Below the pieces are notes generated by a model that worked only from the letters and a program-made list of their open reading frames with translations, ran no database searches and was not told where the DNA came from. Shown here in pieces: positions 38,398-46,730 of a stretch of 64,000 nt of DNA (its first letter is position 1; every line of letters starts with the position of its first letter). Origin of the DNA: Streptomyces pristinaespiralis (GTDB lineage Bacteria > Actinomycetota > Actinomycetes > Streptomycetales > Streptomycetaceae); the NCBI RefSeq assembly GCF_001278075.1, contig NZ_CP011340.1, forward strand, positions 5,146,001 through 5,210,000. The letters run 5' to 3'. A program made the translations under genes and the position numbers.

Positions 38398-38628
38398 CTA
38401 GAGCAGCTTGCGCGCGGCCCGCCTCAGGTCGTACTCGTGGATGATCGCTTTCGCATGTCCGTACGCGAGGTTGTGTTCGCCCCGGAGCCAGCTGACCTTC
38501 TCCTCGAAGTTGAAGAGGGACGGCCCTTCGTCGACGGTGCGGAGCCAGTCGGAGATGTCACGACCGGTGCACTCGGGGATTCGGGAGAGCAGATTTCGGT
38601 GGGTCTCTTCGGAGAAGACTTGGGACAT
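38398..38628 (-). CDS. Small DUF4287-like protein
   Basis: 76 residues, ATG 38628 with GGAGG six bases upstream. MSQVFSEETHRNLLSRIPECTGRDISDWL at the start (motif written only as HRNLLSRIPECTGRDISDW) and NLAYGHAKAIIHEYDLRRA at the end are the DUF4287 pattern. This small helical domain often stands alone or is fused to DUF5655 in actinobacteria. Charged, no signal peptide, cytoplasmic. Function unknown; some relatives sit near DNA-binding or transport domains. Confidence 0.82.
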   Translation of the reverse strand: MSQVFSEETHRNLLSRIPECTGRDISDWLRTVDEGPSLFNFEEKVSWLRGEHNLAYGHAKAIIHEYDLRRAARKLL

Positions 38629-38726
38629 CGGCGCCTCCGGACGCATTGCGCGTGTGCTCTTCACGCCACCGTGCCTGAGCGTGCGCGTATTGGCAACAGT
38701 CCCGGGAGGGCGCGTAGGGTCGCGGC

Positions 38727-39050
38727 GTGCTTGATACCACGGGACTGATCGCCACGGCGGACCGCTTCGCGGACCGTCTGCGGGCCGCGCCGCAGAGCCG
38801 GCTCCAGCGGGGTGCGGCGGCGGAGGCACTGGCTCTGGCCAGGGAACTCGCGAACAGGGCGCAACGGATCGAGGAGCCCGGGCGGGAGCCGAGGATCATG
38901 CCCGACGCGGGGGTGTTCGCGGTCGCGGACCAGCTGATGGTGGCCGCTCAGGATCTGGCCGAAGCGCTTCGGTCGGCACCGGACGCGTCAAGGGAAATGG
39001 ACGAGGCGACCGCGCTGGTGCGGTCCGCCGCCGGCCGCTCGGGCCTGTAG
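38727..39050 (+). CDS. Small helical hypothetical protein
   Basis: 107 residues from GTG 38727. Rich in Ala, Arg, Glu and Leu, predicted all-helical, with no transmembrane segment or known motif. A TTGGCA (38690-38695) and a TAGGGT (38715-38720), six bases before the GTG, suggest a leaderless transcript, which supports the gene being real. It is divergent from the DUF4287 gene and convergent with the next gene across a short hairpin. Confidence 0.65.
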   Translation: MLDTTGLIATADRFADRLRAAPQSRLQRGAAAEALALARELANRAQRIEEPGREPRIMPDAGVFAVADQLMVAAQDLAEALRSAPDASREMDEATALVRSAAGRSGL

Positions 39051-39061
39051 CCCTCAGGCGG

Positions 39062-39082
39062 CGCCCCCGGACCCCGGGGGCG
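39062..39082. terminator. Short GC hairpin
   Basis: CGCCCCCGG-ACC-CCGGGGGCG between two convergent genes. Confidence 0.6.
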
Positions 39083-39102
39083 GGCACGCGTAGCGGCGGG
39101 CC

Positions 39103-39999
39103 TCAGTGGGAGGCGATCACACGGTCGGCGAGGATGTACACGCTCTCGTCGCCGCAGGAGAACGTCAGGGCGTACGCGCCCGACACACCGGAACCGCCCA
39201 GCAGCACCGGGGCGGTGCCCGCACGCAGCGCGTCGGCGAGGCGTTCCGCGGTCTCCCGGTGGCCCGGGGTCATGCACAGGGTCGTGCCGTCGGCGAAGAC
39301 GTACACGTCCAGGGTGCCCAGCGGGCCGGGGCGGACGTCGGCCAGCTCGACGCCGGTCTCCGCCAGCTCCTCGAGCTTCGACACGGTGCGCTCATGGTCG
39401 GTGACGACAGGCGTCTGGACCGGCACGAAATCGGGGTGGGAAGGGTGCCGGCGCCGGGCGGCGGCCAGCTCGGGGGAGTCCTCGGCGAACTCGGTGACCT
39501 CGGGAAGGTCCGCCATCTCGTCGAACCCGTCGACGCCGTCCAGATCCAGCGACTCCAGATCCGTCGACTCGAGGCCCATCGACTCGAGACCCACGAAGTC
39601 GGCCTGGCGCGGTACGTAGAACGGCGGGAACTCGTCGCCGATGCCCGACAGACCACCGAGCGCGGAGCCGGACGCGGAGCCGGAACCCTCGCCGGAGTAG
39701 CGGGCGGAGGCGTCCGCCGCGTCACGAGCCTCCTGCGCCGCCCAGAAGGCCCGCGCCTCGGCCAGCTCACGCTCCCGCTCCTCGGCGAGCGCCTCTGCGA
39801 CGGCCGCGCGTATCTCGGCGGCTTCGCTGGTGCGGGCCTGGGGTACGGAGGCGGTACGGGCGGGCCCGGACACCTCGGCGAGCTCGCTGCGAAGGGCGGC
39901 CACCTGCTTACGGAGCCCGTGGGCGGCGTGCAGGGCAGCGGCGCCCACGGCCGTGGCGGCGGCCGTGGTCAGCAGCAGGGCAAGAGACATGGCGCTCAC
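39103..39999 (-). CDS. Membrane-anchored hypothetical protein with Leu-Glu-Ser repeats
   Basis: 298 residues from GTG 39999 (GGGAG seven bases upstream; ATG 39990 is the alternative). One N-terminal transmembrane helix (about 4-26), then a coiled, charged region (about 28-95, with EIRAAVAEALAEEREREL). A Ser/Gly-rich part is followed by the micro-repeat GLESMGLESTDLESLDLDG (about 136-154). The C-terminal domain (about 200-298) has a strand-helix pattern with DVYVFADGTTLCMTPG and ALTFSCGDESVYILADRVI. No family recognised. The orientation of the tail is uncertain. Confidence 0.75.
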   Translation of the reverse strand: MSAMSLALLLTTAAATAVGAAALHAAHGLRKQVAALRSELAEVSGPARTASVPQARTSEAAEIRAAVAEALAEERERELAEARAFWAAQEARDAADASARYSGEGSGSASGSALGGLSGIGDEFPPFYVPRQADFVGLESMGLESTDLESLDLDGVDGFDEMADLPEVTEFAEDSPELAAARRRHPSHPDFVPVQTPVVTDHERTVSKLEELAETGVELADVRPGPLGTLDVYVFADGTTLCMTPGHRETAERLADALRAGTAPVLLGGSGVSGAYALTFSCGDESVYILADRVIASH

Positions 40000-40340
40000 T
40001 GACTTACTCCCGGTTTCAATCGGATCCCCCGACTTCTACATCAGCTTGCGATGAACCCGCGCACTCTGTCAGTGCATTACGTCACCAATTGGACAGGACT
40101 TTGGGCCCGGCGTTCACCGGTGGATCTGCCCTGACCTGCAAAAAGGGGTCTCCCCCAGGAGATAGGTCACATCCTGGGGGAGATTCAGTCACGAACTGAG
40201 ATCCACGGCGGCCCCGCTCCTGGCCCGGACCGGGCCAGGCTCGGCTCAGCCGCTCGCATTTGTCGGTCGCGTTCGCTTCGCCACCGCTGCGGGCAGGTGC
40301 CGCCCTCGTTCCTCGGGCGACCCCTACCCTCCGCTCCGGC
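40000..40340. other. Gene-free spacer with two hairpins downstream of thiolase
   Basis: 341 bases, no gene. Hairpins: TCTCCCCCAGGA-N11-TCCTGGGGGAGA (40149-40183) and CCTGGCCCG-GAC-CGGGCCAGG (40219-40239), either of which can end thiolase transcription. GCTCAGCCGCTCG at 40244-40256 repeats exactly the last 13 bases of coding sequence of the thiolase gene at 40344-40356, 100 bases away. Upstream of GTG 39999 is an AT-rich segment (40030-40100) that should be the promoter of the preceding gene. Confidence 0.6.
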
Positions 40341-41561
40341 TCAGCTCAGCCGCTCGATGACCATCGCCATGCCCTGGCCGCCGCCCACGCACATCGTCTC
40401 GAGGCCGAACTGCTTGTCGTGGAACTGGAGGCTGTTGATCAGCGTGCCCGTGATCCGCGCGCCGGTCATGCCGAAGGGGTGGCCGACCGCGATCGCGCCG
40501 CCGTTGACGTTGACCTTGTCCAGGTCGAAGCCCAGGTCGCGGTACGAGGGGATGACCTGCGCGGCGAACGCCTCGTTGATCTCGACCAGGTCGATGTCCG
40601 AGGTGGTCAGGCCGGCGCGCTGCAGGGCCTGCTTGGACGCCTCGACCGGGCCGAGGCCCATGATCTCGGGGGACAGGCCGGAGACGCCGGTGGAGACGAT
40701 CCGGGCGAGCGGCGTGAGGCCGAGCTCGCGGGCCTTGGTGTCGCTCATGATGACGAGCGCGGCGGCGCCGTCGTTGAGCGGGCAGCAGTTGGCCGCGGTG
40801 ACCAGGCCGTCGGGGCGGAAGACGGGCTTGAGGCCCTGGACGCCCTCCAGCGTTACGCCGGCGCGGGGGCCGTCGTCCTTGCTGACGACCGTGCCGTCGG
40901 GGGTCGTCACCGGGGTGATCTCGCGCTCCCAGAAGCCGTTCTTGATGGCTTCCTCGGCGAGGTTCTGCGAGCGGACACCGAACTCGTCCATGTCCTGGCG
41001 GGTGATGCCCTTGAGGCGGGCCAGGTTCTCGGCGGTCTGCCCCATCGCGATGTACGCGTCCGGTACGAGGCCGTCCTCGCGCGGGTCGTGCCACGTGGAG
41101 CCCTCGGTCTCCGCGACGGCGGCCGTGCGGGCCTCGGCCTCGGCGAAGAACGGGTTGTGCGTGTCCGGCAGGCTGTCGGAGTTGCCCTTCACGAAGCGGG
41201 ACACCATCTCGACACCCGCCGAGATGAAGACGTCGCCCTCGCCGGCCTTGATGGCGTGCAGCGCCATCCGGGAGGTCTGGAGCGAGGAGGAGCAGTAACG
41301 GGTGACGGTGCAGCCGGGGAGGTGGTCCATCCCCATCTGCACGGCCACGATGCGGCCCAGGTTGTTGCCCTGCTCGCCGCCGGGCAGGCCGCAGCCGAGC
41401 ATCAGGTCGTCGATGTCGCGCGGGTCGAGCTCGGGCACCTTGGCGAGCGCGGCCTTGATGATCTCGGCGGTCAGGTCGTCCGGGCGGACGTCCTTGAGCG
41501 AGCCCTTGAAGGCCCGGCCGATCGGGGAACGGGCAGCAGAGACGATCACGGCTTCGGGCAT
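40341..41561 (-). CDS. fadA: Acetyl-CoA C-acyltransferase (thiolase)
   Basis: 406 residues; ATG 41561 is preferred over the GTG one codon upstream because GGAG is spaced correctly. Thiolase signature and residues: nucleophilic Cys in TRYCSSSLQTSRMALHAIKAG (about 90), NCCPLNDGAAALVIM, EINEAFAAQ, the His in NGGAIAVGHPFGMTGAR (about 362) and the second catalytic Cys in ETMCVGGGQGMAMV (about 392). Degradative (type I) thiolases such as FadA cleave 3-ketoacyl-CoA; some work in aromatic catabolism. No fadB-like gene is next to it here. A palindromic site 100 bases upstream may be its operator. Confidence 0.93.
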   Translation of the reverse strand: MPEAVIVSAARSPIGRAFKGSLKDVRPDDLTAEIIKAALAKVPELDPRDIDDLMLGCGLPGGEQGNNLGRIVAVQMGMDHLPGCTVTRYCSSSLQTSRMALHAIKAGEGDVFISAGVEMVSRFVKGNSDSLPDTHNPFFAEAEARTAAVAETEGSTWHDPREDGLVPDAYIAMGQTAENLARLKGITRQDMDEFGVRSQNLAEEAIKNGFWEREITPVTTPDGTVVSKDDGPRAGVTLEGVQGLKPVFRPDGLVTAANCCPLNDGAAALVIMSDTKARELGLTPLARIVSTGVSGLSPEIMGLGPVEASKQALQRAGLTTSDIDLVEINEAFAAQVIPSYRDLGFDLDKVNVNGGAIAVGHPFGMTGARITGTLINSLQFHDKQFGLETMCVGGGQGMAMVIERLS

Positions 41562-41870
41562 CACGGCTCCATGAGGGGAAGACGGAAGGGCTGGTTGGGA
41601 AGTTACCCGTACGTACCGCGCGGGTCACTGTGCGGAAGGTGTGATGCGGGCCTCTTTTCTAAGCGGGCGCTTGCTTATGCCCCCTCCCGGCTTGCCCTTC
41701 CCCGCCCGGGACGGCTCTGAAACCGGCGCCCCGCCCGGATTCGGCCCCGCCGGACCGGCACGGCCGGCAGCGCGCGCGGCGGGCCGGGCCGTGCCGCCCT
41801 CGCCGAGCGGGTACGCCTGGACCCGCCGTACCGCGCTGACGGCGCGTACGGCGGTCCAGGCGCCCGTCCC
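41562..41870. other. Gene-free spacer upstream of thiolase
   Basis: 309 bases between the thiolase start and the 3' end of the SGNH gene, both minus strand. The first 120 bases upstream of the thiolase contain the palindrome at 41660-41677 and an AT-richer patch. The rest (41690-41870) is GC-rich without hairpins I can support. Confidence 0.5.
41660..41677. promoter_or_regulatory. Candidate operator of thiolase gene
   Basis: TAAGCGGGCGCTTGCTTA. Arms TAAGC/GCTTA are complementary, and inside them AAGCG-GG-CGCTT is a second palindrome. The size and place (about 100 bases before ATG 41561) suit a TetR-type repressor of fatty-acid metabolism, but no known consensus is claimed. Confidence 0.4.
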
Positions 41871-42902
41871 TCAGGACGTGGGGCCCGCGTGGCCCCTCGC
41901 CGGCTCCGCGTGGGTGGTGGCGGGGGACACCGTCTCCGCGGCGGGAGGCAGGCGCCTGCGACGGCGGTGCTTGAGCAGGGCCCAGGGCGCGCGGGCGCCC
42001 GTGACCTCCGTGCCCGCCTCGGACGCGGCCGTCGCGGCCGCCCGGGCCACCGGCAGCATGTCCTCGTCCCGGTCGGCGTCCAGCACGTCGGTCTCCGGCC
42101 ACAGGCCGAGCACCGCGCACAGCGTCGGCAGCATCGCCATGGCCGCCGTCGCGTAGCCCTCCGCCGACGGGTGGTAGCTGTCCACCCCGAACATCTCCCG
42201 CGGGTTCGCCGCGAACTCGGGGCCGAGCAGGTCGCCCAGCGAGACCGTCCGCCCGCCCTGCTCGACGACCACGATCGTCTGGGCGGCGGCCAGCTGACGG
42301 CTCACGCGGCGGGCCATCCAGCGCAGCGGCTGGTAGACCGGCTCGATCGTCCCGAGGTCGGGACACGTGCCGACGACGACCTCCGCGCCGGCCGTCCGCA
42401 GTCTGCGTACGGCAGCGGCCAGGTAGCGGACGGACTCCGTCGGCGGCATCCGGTGCGTGACGTCGTTCGCGCCGATCATGATCACGCAGACGTCCGGGGT
42501 CCGTGACCGGTCCGCGAGCAGCTGCGTCACCTGCCGCTCGAGGTCGTCGGACCGCGCCCCGGGCAGCGCGATGTTGCGGACCTCCACCGGCCGTTCCGCC
42601 ACCGCCGCCAGTCCGGACGCCAGCAGCGCCCCGGGAGTCTGGCCCGCCCTGCGCACACCCTGGCCGGCCGCGGTCGAGTCGCCGATGACGCCGAGATGCA
42701 GCGGGTTCTCCCGGCCGAAGGCCAGCCCGTAGAGACCGTCGCCGCGCGGAGGGATGGGTGCCCGGCCCCCGCCGACCGTGCGTTTGGCCAGCTGGACCTC
42801 GGCCAGCACCAGGCCCACCGCCGCCGCCCCGAGCAGCCCGATGCTGCCCCCGCCGTATGCCGCGCCGGCCGCGATGCGCCGCGCCACCCTCGCTCTCGAC
42901 AC
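41871..42902 (-). CDS. SGNH/GDSL hydrolase with N-terminal membrane anchor
   Basis: 343 residues from GTG 42902 (GAGGAGG about 10 bases upstream). One transmembrane helix (about 12-35) directs the rest outward. SGNH blocks: HLGVIGDSTAAGQGV (nucleophile Ser, about 70), ALPGARSDDL, IMIGANDVTHRMP, and the D..H pair in GVDSYHPSAEGYATAA (about 249). The C-terminal 80 residues are basic and disordered. It belongs to the group with DUF459- or lysophospholipase-like SGNH enzymes of actinobacteria. The substrate is not known. Divergent from the cystathionine beta-synthase gene. Confidence 0.88.
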   Translation of the reverse strand: MSRARVARRIAAGAAYGGGSIGLLGAAAVGLVLAEVQLAKRTVGGGRAPIPPRGDGLYGLAFGRENPLHLGVIGDSTAAGQGVRRAGQTPGALLASGLAAVAERPVEVRNIALPGARSDDLERQVTQLLADRSRTPDVCVIMIGANDVTHRMPPTESVRYLAAAVRRLRTAGAEVVVGTCPDLGTIEPVYQPLRWMARRVSRQLAAAQTIVVVEQGGRTVSLGDLLGPEFAANPREMFGVDSYHPSAEGYATAAMAMLPTLCAVLGLWPETDVLDADRDEDMLPVARAAATAASEAGTEVTGARAPWALLKHRRRRRLPPAAETVSPATTHAEPARGHAGPTS

Positions 42903-43068
42903 AGTCGTGCCACCTCCTCGCAACCCACCGGGGCCGCAGCCTCGTGTGCTGCGGCCCTCGCAGGCTTCGTCGCCGTACATGAGCTAACTGCCCCGTAGCG
43001 ACCGTCGCCCAATCCCGCGGCCGCCCGCTTACGCTGGGCGAACCATCACGGAGACCCCGGAGAACATT

Positions 43069-44454
43069 GTGCGTATCCACAATTCGATGATCAGCCTTGT
43101 CGGCGACACCCCGCTGGTGAAGCTGAACAGCGTGACCGCAGGCATTTCGGCGACCGTCCTGGCCAAGGTCGAGTACTTCAACCCCGGCGGGTCGGTGAAG
43201 GACCGGATCGCGCTGCGGATGATCGAGGCGGCGGAGGAGAGCGGCGCGCTCGAGCCCGGCGGCACGATCGTCGAGCCGACGAGCGGCAACACCGGCGTCG
43301 GCCTTGCCATCGTGGCCCAGCAGAAGGGCTACAAGTGCATCTTCGTCTGCCCCGACAAGGTGTCCACGGACAAGATCAATGTGCTGCGCGCCTACGGTGC
43401 CGAGGTCGTCGTGTGCCCCACGGCCGTCGACCCCGAGCACCCGGACTCGTACTACAACGTCTCCGACCGGCTGGTGCGCGAGACGCCGGGAGCCTGGAAG
43501 CCCGACCAGTACTCCAACCCGAACAACCCGCGTTCGCACTACGAGACCACCGGTCCCGAGCTGTGGGACCAGACGGACGGGCGGATCACCCACTTCGTCG
43601 CGGGCGTCGGCACGGGCGGCACGATCTCCGGCACCGGGCGGTACCTGAAGGAGGTCAGTGACGGCAAGGTCAAGATCGTCGGCGCGGACCCCGAGGGTTC
43701 CGTCTACTCCGGCGGCTCCGGCCGTCCGTATCTCGTCGAGGGCGTCGGCGAGGACTTCTGGCCCTCCGCGTACGACCGGACCGTGACCGACGAGATCGTC
43801 GCCGTGTCCGACAAGGACTCCTTCCAGATGACGCGCCGGCTCGCCAAGGAGGAGGGCCTGCTGGTGGGCGGCTCCTGCGGCATGGCGGTCGTCGCCGCGC
43901 TGCGCGTCGCCGAGCGGCTCGGCCCCGACGACATCGTCGTCGTCCTGCTGCCGGACAGCGGCCGCGGCTACCTGAGCAAGATCTTCAACGACGAGTGGAT
44001 GGCCGACTACGGCTTCCTGGAGGGCGAGGGCGTCGCGAACGTCGGCGACGTGCTGCGCGACAAGGAGCACGGCGGCATCCCCAGCCTGGTGCACATGCAC
44101 CCGGAGGAGACCGTCGGCCAGGCCATCGAGGTGCTGCGCGAGTACGGCGTCTCCCAGATGCCGATCGTCAAGCCCGGCGCCGGCCACCCGGACGTGATGG
44201 CGGCGGAGGTCATCGGTTCCGTCGTCGAACGCGAGCTGCTGGACGCCCTGTTCACCCAGCGCGCGTCGCTCGGCGACCCGCTGGAGAAGCACATGTCCGC
44301 CCCGCTGCCGCAGGTCGGCTCCGGCGAACCGGTCGGCGACCTGATGTCGGTGCTCGGGACGGCGGACGCGGCGATCGTGCTGGTCGAGGGCAAGCCCACG
44401 GGCGTGGTGAGCCGTCAGGACCTGCTGGCGTTCCTCGCCAAGGGCGCCAAGTAG
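43069..44454 (+). CDS. cbs: Cystathionine beta-synthase
   Basis: 461 residues, GTG 43069 with GGAGAAC upstream. PLP-dependent, joins serine and homocysteine to cystathionine (reverse transsulfuration). Lys44 in GGSVKDRIALRM binds PLP; TSGNTGVGLAIVA and GVGTGGTISGTGRYLKE are the substrate and phosphate loops; the PDSGRGYLSKIFNDEWM region closes the core. Two CBS domains (about 335-460: GVSQMPIVKP, TGVVSRQDLLAFLAKGAK) follow, as in mycobacterial and human forms. The N-terminal haem domain of animal enzymes is absent. Ends with a GAAGCCC hairpin. Makes cysteine from methionine in Streptomyces. Confidence 0.96.
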   Translation: MRIHNSMISLVGDTPLVKLNSVTAGISATVLAKVEYFNPGGSVKDRIALRMIEAAEESGALEPGGTIVEPTSGNTGVGLAIVAQQKGYKCIFVCPDKVSTDKINVLRAYGAEVVVCPTAVDPEHPDSYYNVSDRLVRETPGAWKPDQYSNPNNPRSHYETTGPELWDQTDGRITHFVAGVGTGGTISGTGRYLKEVSDGKVKIVGADPEGSVYSGGSGRPYLVEGVGEDFWPSAYDRTVTDEIVAVSDKDSFQMTRRLAKEEGLLVGGSCGMAVVAALRVAERLGPDDIVVVLLPDSGRGYLSKIFNDEWMADYGFLEGEGVANVGDVLRDKEHGGIPSLVHMHPEETVGQAIEVLREYGVSQMPIVKPGAGHPDVMAAEVIGSVVERELLDALFTQRASLGDPLEKHMSAPLPQVGSGEPVGDLMSVLGTADAAIVLVEGKPTGVVSRQDLLAFLAKGAK

Positions 44455-44463
44455 CCCGTCGCG

Positions 44464-44482
44464 GAAGCCCTTTGCGGGCTTC
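44464..44482 (+). terminator. Short hairpin after cbs
   Basis: GAAGCCC-TTTGC-GGGCTTC, 10 bases past the stop. Confidence 0.65.
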
Positions 44483-44683
44483 TGTCGCGCAATCGGTACG
44501 AGCGCGTCACGTCCGCGCAGCACCCGCTTAACACGCGTACGGCACATTGGTGGATGTCGGCAGGGAGACCGGGCAGGTGCCCCGGCCGGCACCACTGGCG
44601 GCGTCAGCGGACTTCCGGAGCGGCTCCCGGACTCCAGGACGCCCCGGACACGGAGAACCGGTCCTGACCCGGCCCGTGTCCCT

Positions 44684-44744
44684 CGCGGGGACCGCCGTCG
44701 TCCCGCCCCCCGGCCTCCGGGCAGGGGGTGCGGCGGTCCCCGCG
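44684..44744. terminator. Large stem-loop between convergent genes
   Basis: A 14-bp perfect outer stem (CGCGGGGACCGCCG, 44684-44697, with 44731-44744) around a GC-rich core that itself pairs CCCCC with GGGGG. Likely a terminator for the minus-strand gene that ends at 44816. Confidence 0.55.
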
Positions 44745-44815
44745 CACAGCCTCCGCCCCTGCCGGCGGGCCGGCCACCGGCCCGTCGGCACGGGTGCCGT
44801 CGCGGTGACGGCCGC

Positions 44816-45235
44816 TCAGTCCTCCCAGTCGGAACCGGTCCTTCCCGCCTTGCGCTGCTGCCACGGCCACGCGTGGGCGGCGTGGGCCACGTTCACTCCG
44901 ACGATGCCGAGCCAGGTGACGACCAGACCGGGCAGGTCGGCGTTGGCGACGCCGATCGCGGAGAGCGGGATGGCGAGGACCATCGTGATGATGCCGAAGC
45001 CGAAACGCTCCCCGAAATTGCCGGCGGAGCGCTGCCGGCCGGGGCTGCGGGCGGCGGTCGTCCGCTCCTCGGCCAGCTGCCGCCTGACACGGCGCTCGAC
45101 CGTGGTGTCGAGCCGCTCCTCGACCTTCTCCAGGAAGGATTCGACGAGCGCGGAGTCGTACTCCTCGCCCAGGTCGCGCCGGGCGTGGAGGGTGGCGTCG
45201 AGCTCCTTCTTGAGCTCAGGGTCGCGGGCTTCCAT
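44816..45235 (-). CDS. Small two-helix membrane protein, hypothetical
   Basis: 139 residues, ATG 45235. A charged amphipathic N-terminal half (about 1-70, RDLGEEYDSALVESFLEKVEERLDT) precedes two hydrophobic helices (about 76-98 and 103-121), ending NVAHAAHAWPWQQRKAG. The layout resembles the small Streptomyces integral membrane proteins with a coiled N-terminus (DUF1707 neighbours), but no family is certain. The ribosome-binding site is weak. Confidence 0.72.
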   Translation of the reverse strand: MEARDPELKKELDATLHARRDLGEEYDSALVESFLEKVEERLDTTVERRVRRQLAEERTTAARSPGRQRSAGNFGERFGFGIITMVLAIPLSAIGVANADLPGLVVTWLGIVGVNVAHAAHAWPWQQRKAGRTGSDWED

Positions 45236-45386
45236 GGGACCGAAGCTACGGCCGGGCGGACCGCCGGGTCATTGGGGCTAGCCCCCCTCTTCACCCCGGG
45301 GACAACGGGAAGCGGCCGTCCCGCTGTGACAGCATGTGCGGGCCGACTGCCGTAGGGCCGGGGCCGGTTCACAGGGGGAGACGACC

Positions 45387-45791
45387 ATGAGCACAGAGAG
45401 CACCGCACCGACCGCCGGGTACGTCCTCGGCGGCCTGCACCACGTCCAGCTGGCCGTCCCACCGGGCACGGAGGACCTCTGCCGCCGCTTCTGGGGTGAC
45501 GTGCTGGGCATGACCGAGCTCGAGAAGCCCCCCGTGCTGGCCGCCCGCGGCGGCTGCTGGTTCCGCGGCGGCGGCCTCGAGGTCCACCTCGGCGTCGAGC
45601 AGGACTTCGCACCCGCCCGCAAGGCGCACCCCGGCATCCTCGTCCGTTCGCTGCGCGCCCTCGCCGAGCGGCTGGAGGAGTGCGGACACGAGGTGACGTG
45701 GGACGGCGAATTCCCCGGCCACGACCGTTTCTACGCCTACGACAACGTCGGCAACCGGCTGGAGTTCATGGAGCCGCGGCCCGCGTCCTGA
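45387..45791 (+). CDS. Single-domain VOC (glyoxalase-like) protein
   Basis: 134 residues; ATG 45387 with GGGGGAGA upstream. One VOC unit: GLHHVQLAVPPGTEDLCRRFWGDVLGM at the start, WFRGGGLEVHLGV (His metal ligand), then DNVGNRLEFME at the end (Glu ligand). The pattern of H-E-H-E ligands suggests a working metal site, so a lyase or dioxygenase-like enzyme is possible. No partner genes. Not related in sequence to the two-domain VOC protein at 29 kb. Confidence 0.9.
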   Translation: MSTESTAPTAGYVLGGLHHVQLAVPPGTEDLCRRFWGDVLGMTELEKPPVLAARGGCWFRGGGLEVHLGVEQDFAPARKAHPGILVRSLRALAERLEECGHEVTWDGEFPGHDRFYAYDNVGNRLEFMEPRPAS

Positions 45792-45820
45792 ACCGCCCCG
45801 TGCGCCTCACCTTGCCCGGG

Positions 45821-45858
45821 CTGCATATCGTCATGCAGAGTTCATGGTGAGTGAATAG
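45821..45858. promoter_or_regulatory. Palindrome and TGAATAG half-site before RpiR-type gene
   Basis: CTGCAT-ATCGTC-ATGCAG (45821-45838) is a perfect 6-bp inverted repeat; TGAATAG (45852-45858) is the same heptamer as the right arm of the inverted repeat upstream of hutU. The sites lie 35-70 bases before the regulator start. Confidence 0.4.
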
Positions 45859-45893
45859 GACGACCGACGAGCGGGCCGGACGAGGGGGATGGC

Positions 45894-46730
45894 ATGAGCG
45901 ACAGCCCTGCCGCACGACTGCAGCAGCTGTTCGAGGGGCACCGGCTCACCCCCACCCAGCGTCGCATCGCGCACTGCATGGTCCGCCGCGCCGCGGACGT
46001 GCCGTTCCTGTCCAGCGTGGAGCTCGCGGAGCTGGCCGGCGTCAGCCAGCCGTCCGTGACCCGCTTCGCCGTCGCGCTCGGTTTCGACGGCTATCCCGCG
46101 CTGAGAAGGCATCTGCGTGAGGTCGTCCCGCCGGAGACACCCGACGGCGGCGACGCGTACAACGAGTACCAGCAGGCGGTGCAGGCCGAGATCGAGAATC
46201 TGCGGCACCTGGCCGCCATGCTCGCGGAGCCGGCGCCCGTGGAGCGGGCCGGCCGGCTGCTGGCCGCGTCACGGCCGCTGCCGGTACTGGGCCTGCGCGC
46301 CGCGTCGTCGCAGGCCAGGGGCTTCGCCTACTTCGCGGCCAAGGTGCACCCGGACGTACGGCTCCTCGACGAGGGCGGTTCGATGCTCCTCGACCGGATC
46401 GACGCGGCGCGGCGCGCGGGCGCGAGCGCCCTGCTGTGCTTCGCCCTGCCGCGCCACCCCAAGGAGGTCGTGGAGGCCCTGGCGTACGCCCGCTCCGCGG
46501 GTCTGACGGTGGTGACGGTCGCCGACTCGGCGTTCGCCCCGGTCGCGGCCCACAGCGATCTGCTGATCCCGGCCGCCGTCGGCACCGGACTGGCCTTCGA
46601 CACCGCGTGCGCGCCGATGCTGCTCGGGAGGGTCCTGCTGGAAGCCATGTGCGACGGTCTGCCGGACGCGCAGGCGCGCCTGGAGGACTTCGACGTGCAG
46701 GCGGCGGAGCGCGGTCTGTTCGCGGAGTGA
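45894..46730 (+). CDS. MurR/RpiR-family transcriptional regulator with SIS domain
   Basis: 278 residues, ATG 45894 (GAGGGGGATGG upstream). N-terminal HTH_6 domain (about 1-78: RIAHCMVRRAADVPFLSSVELAELAGVSQPSVTRF), then an SIS sugar-phosphate-binding domain (about 120-250: VLGLRAASSQARGFAYFAAKV, LLCFALPRHPKEVVEALAYARSAGLTVVTVADS). RpiR proteins usually sense phosphosugars, but some control amino-acid catabolism. There is no sugar operon next to it; the nearest catabolic operon is hut, 5 kb downstream, whose promoter shares a heptamer with this gene's own leader. Regulation of hut is inference. Confidence 0.9.
   Translation: MSDSPAARLQQLFEGHRLTPTQRRIAHCMVRRAADVPFLSSVELAELAGVSQPSVTRFAVALGFDGYPALRRHLREVVPPETPDGGDAYNEYQQAVQAEIENLRHLAAMLAEPAPVERAGRLLAASRPLPVLGLRAASSQARGFAYFAAKVHPDVRLLDEGGSMLLDRIDAARRAGASALLCFALPRHPKEVVEALAYARSAGLTVVTVADSAFAPVAAHSDLLIPAAVGTGLAFDTACAPMLLGRVLLEAMCDGLPDAQARLEDFDVQAAERGLFAE

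Larger units (their letters stand above)
44455..44815. other. Gene-free convergent spacer
   Basis: 361 bases, no gene supported. Holds the short hairpin at 44464-44482 and a long imperfect stem-loop at 44684-44744 (next entry). The middle (44520-44680) has no clear feature. Confidence 0.5.

Noticed and set aside
41659..44595. A 978-codon open frame antisense to cystathionine beta-synthase and running through the SGNH gene
   Set aside because: Same cause; the coding strand carries recognisable catalytic motifs, this one none.
44547..45281. Plus-strand gene across the cbs downstream spacer
   Set aside because: Pro/Ala/Gly-rich translation, overlaps the minus-strand membrane gene and a stem-loop; no family.
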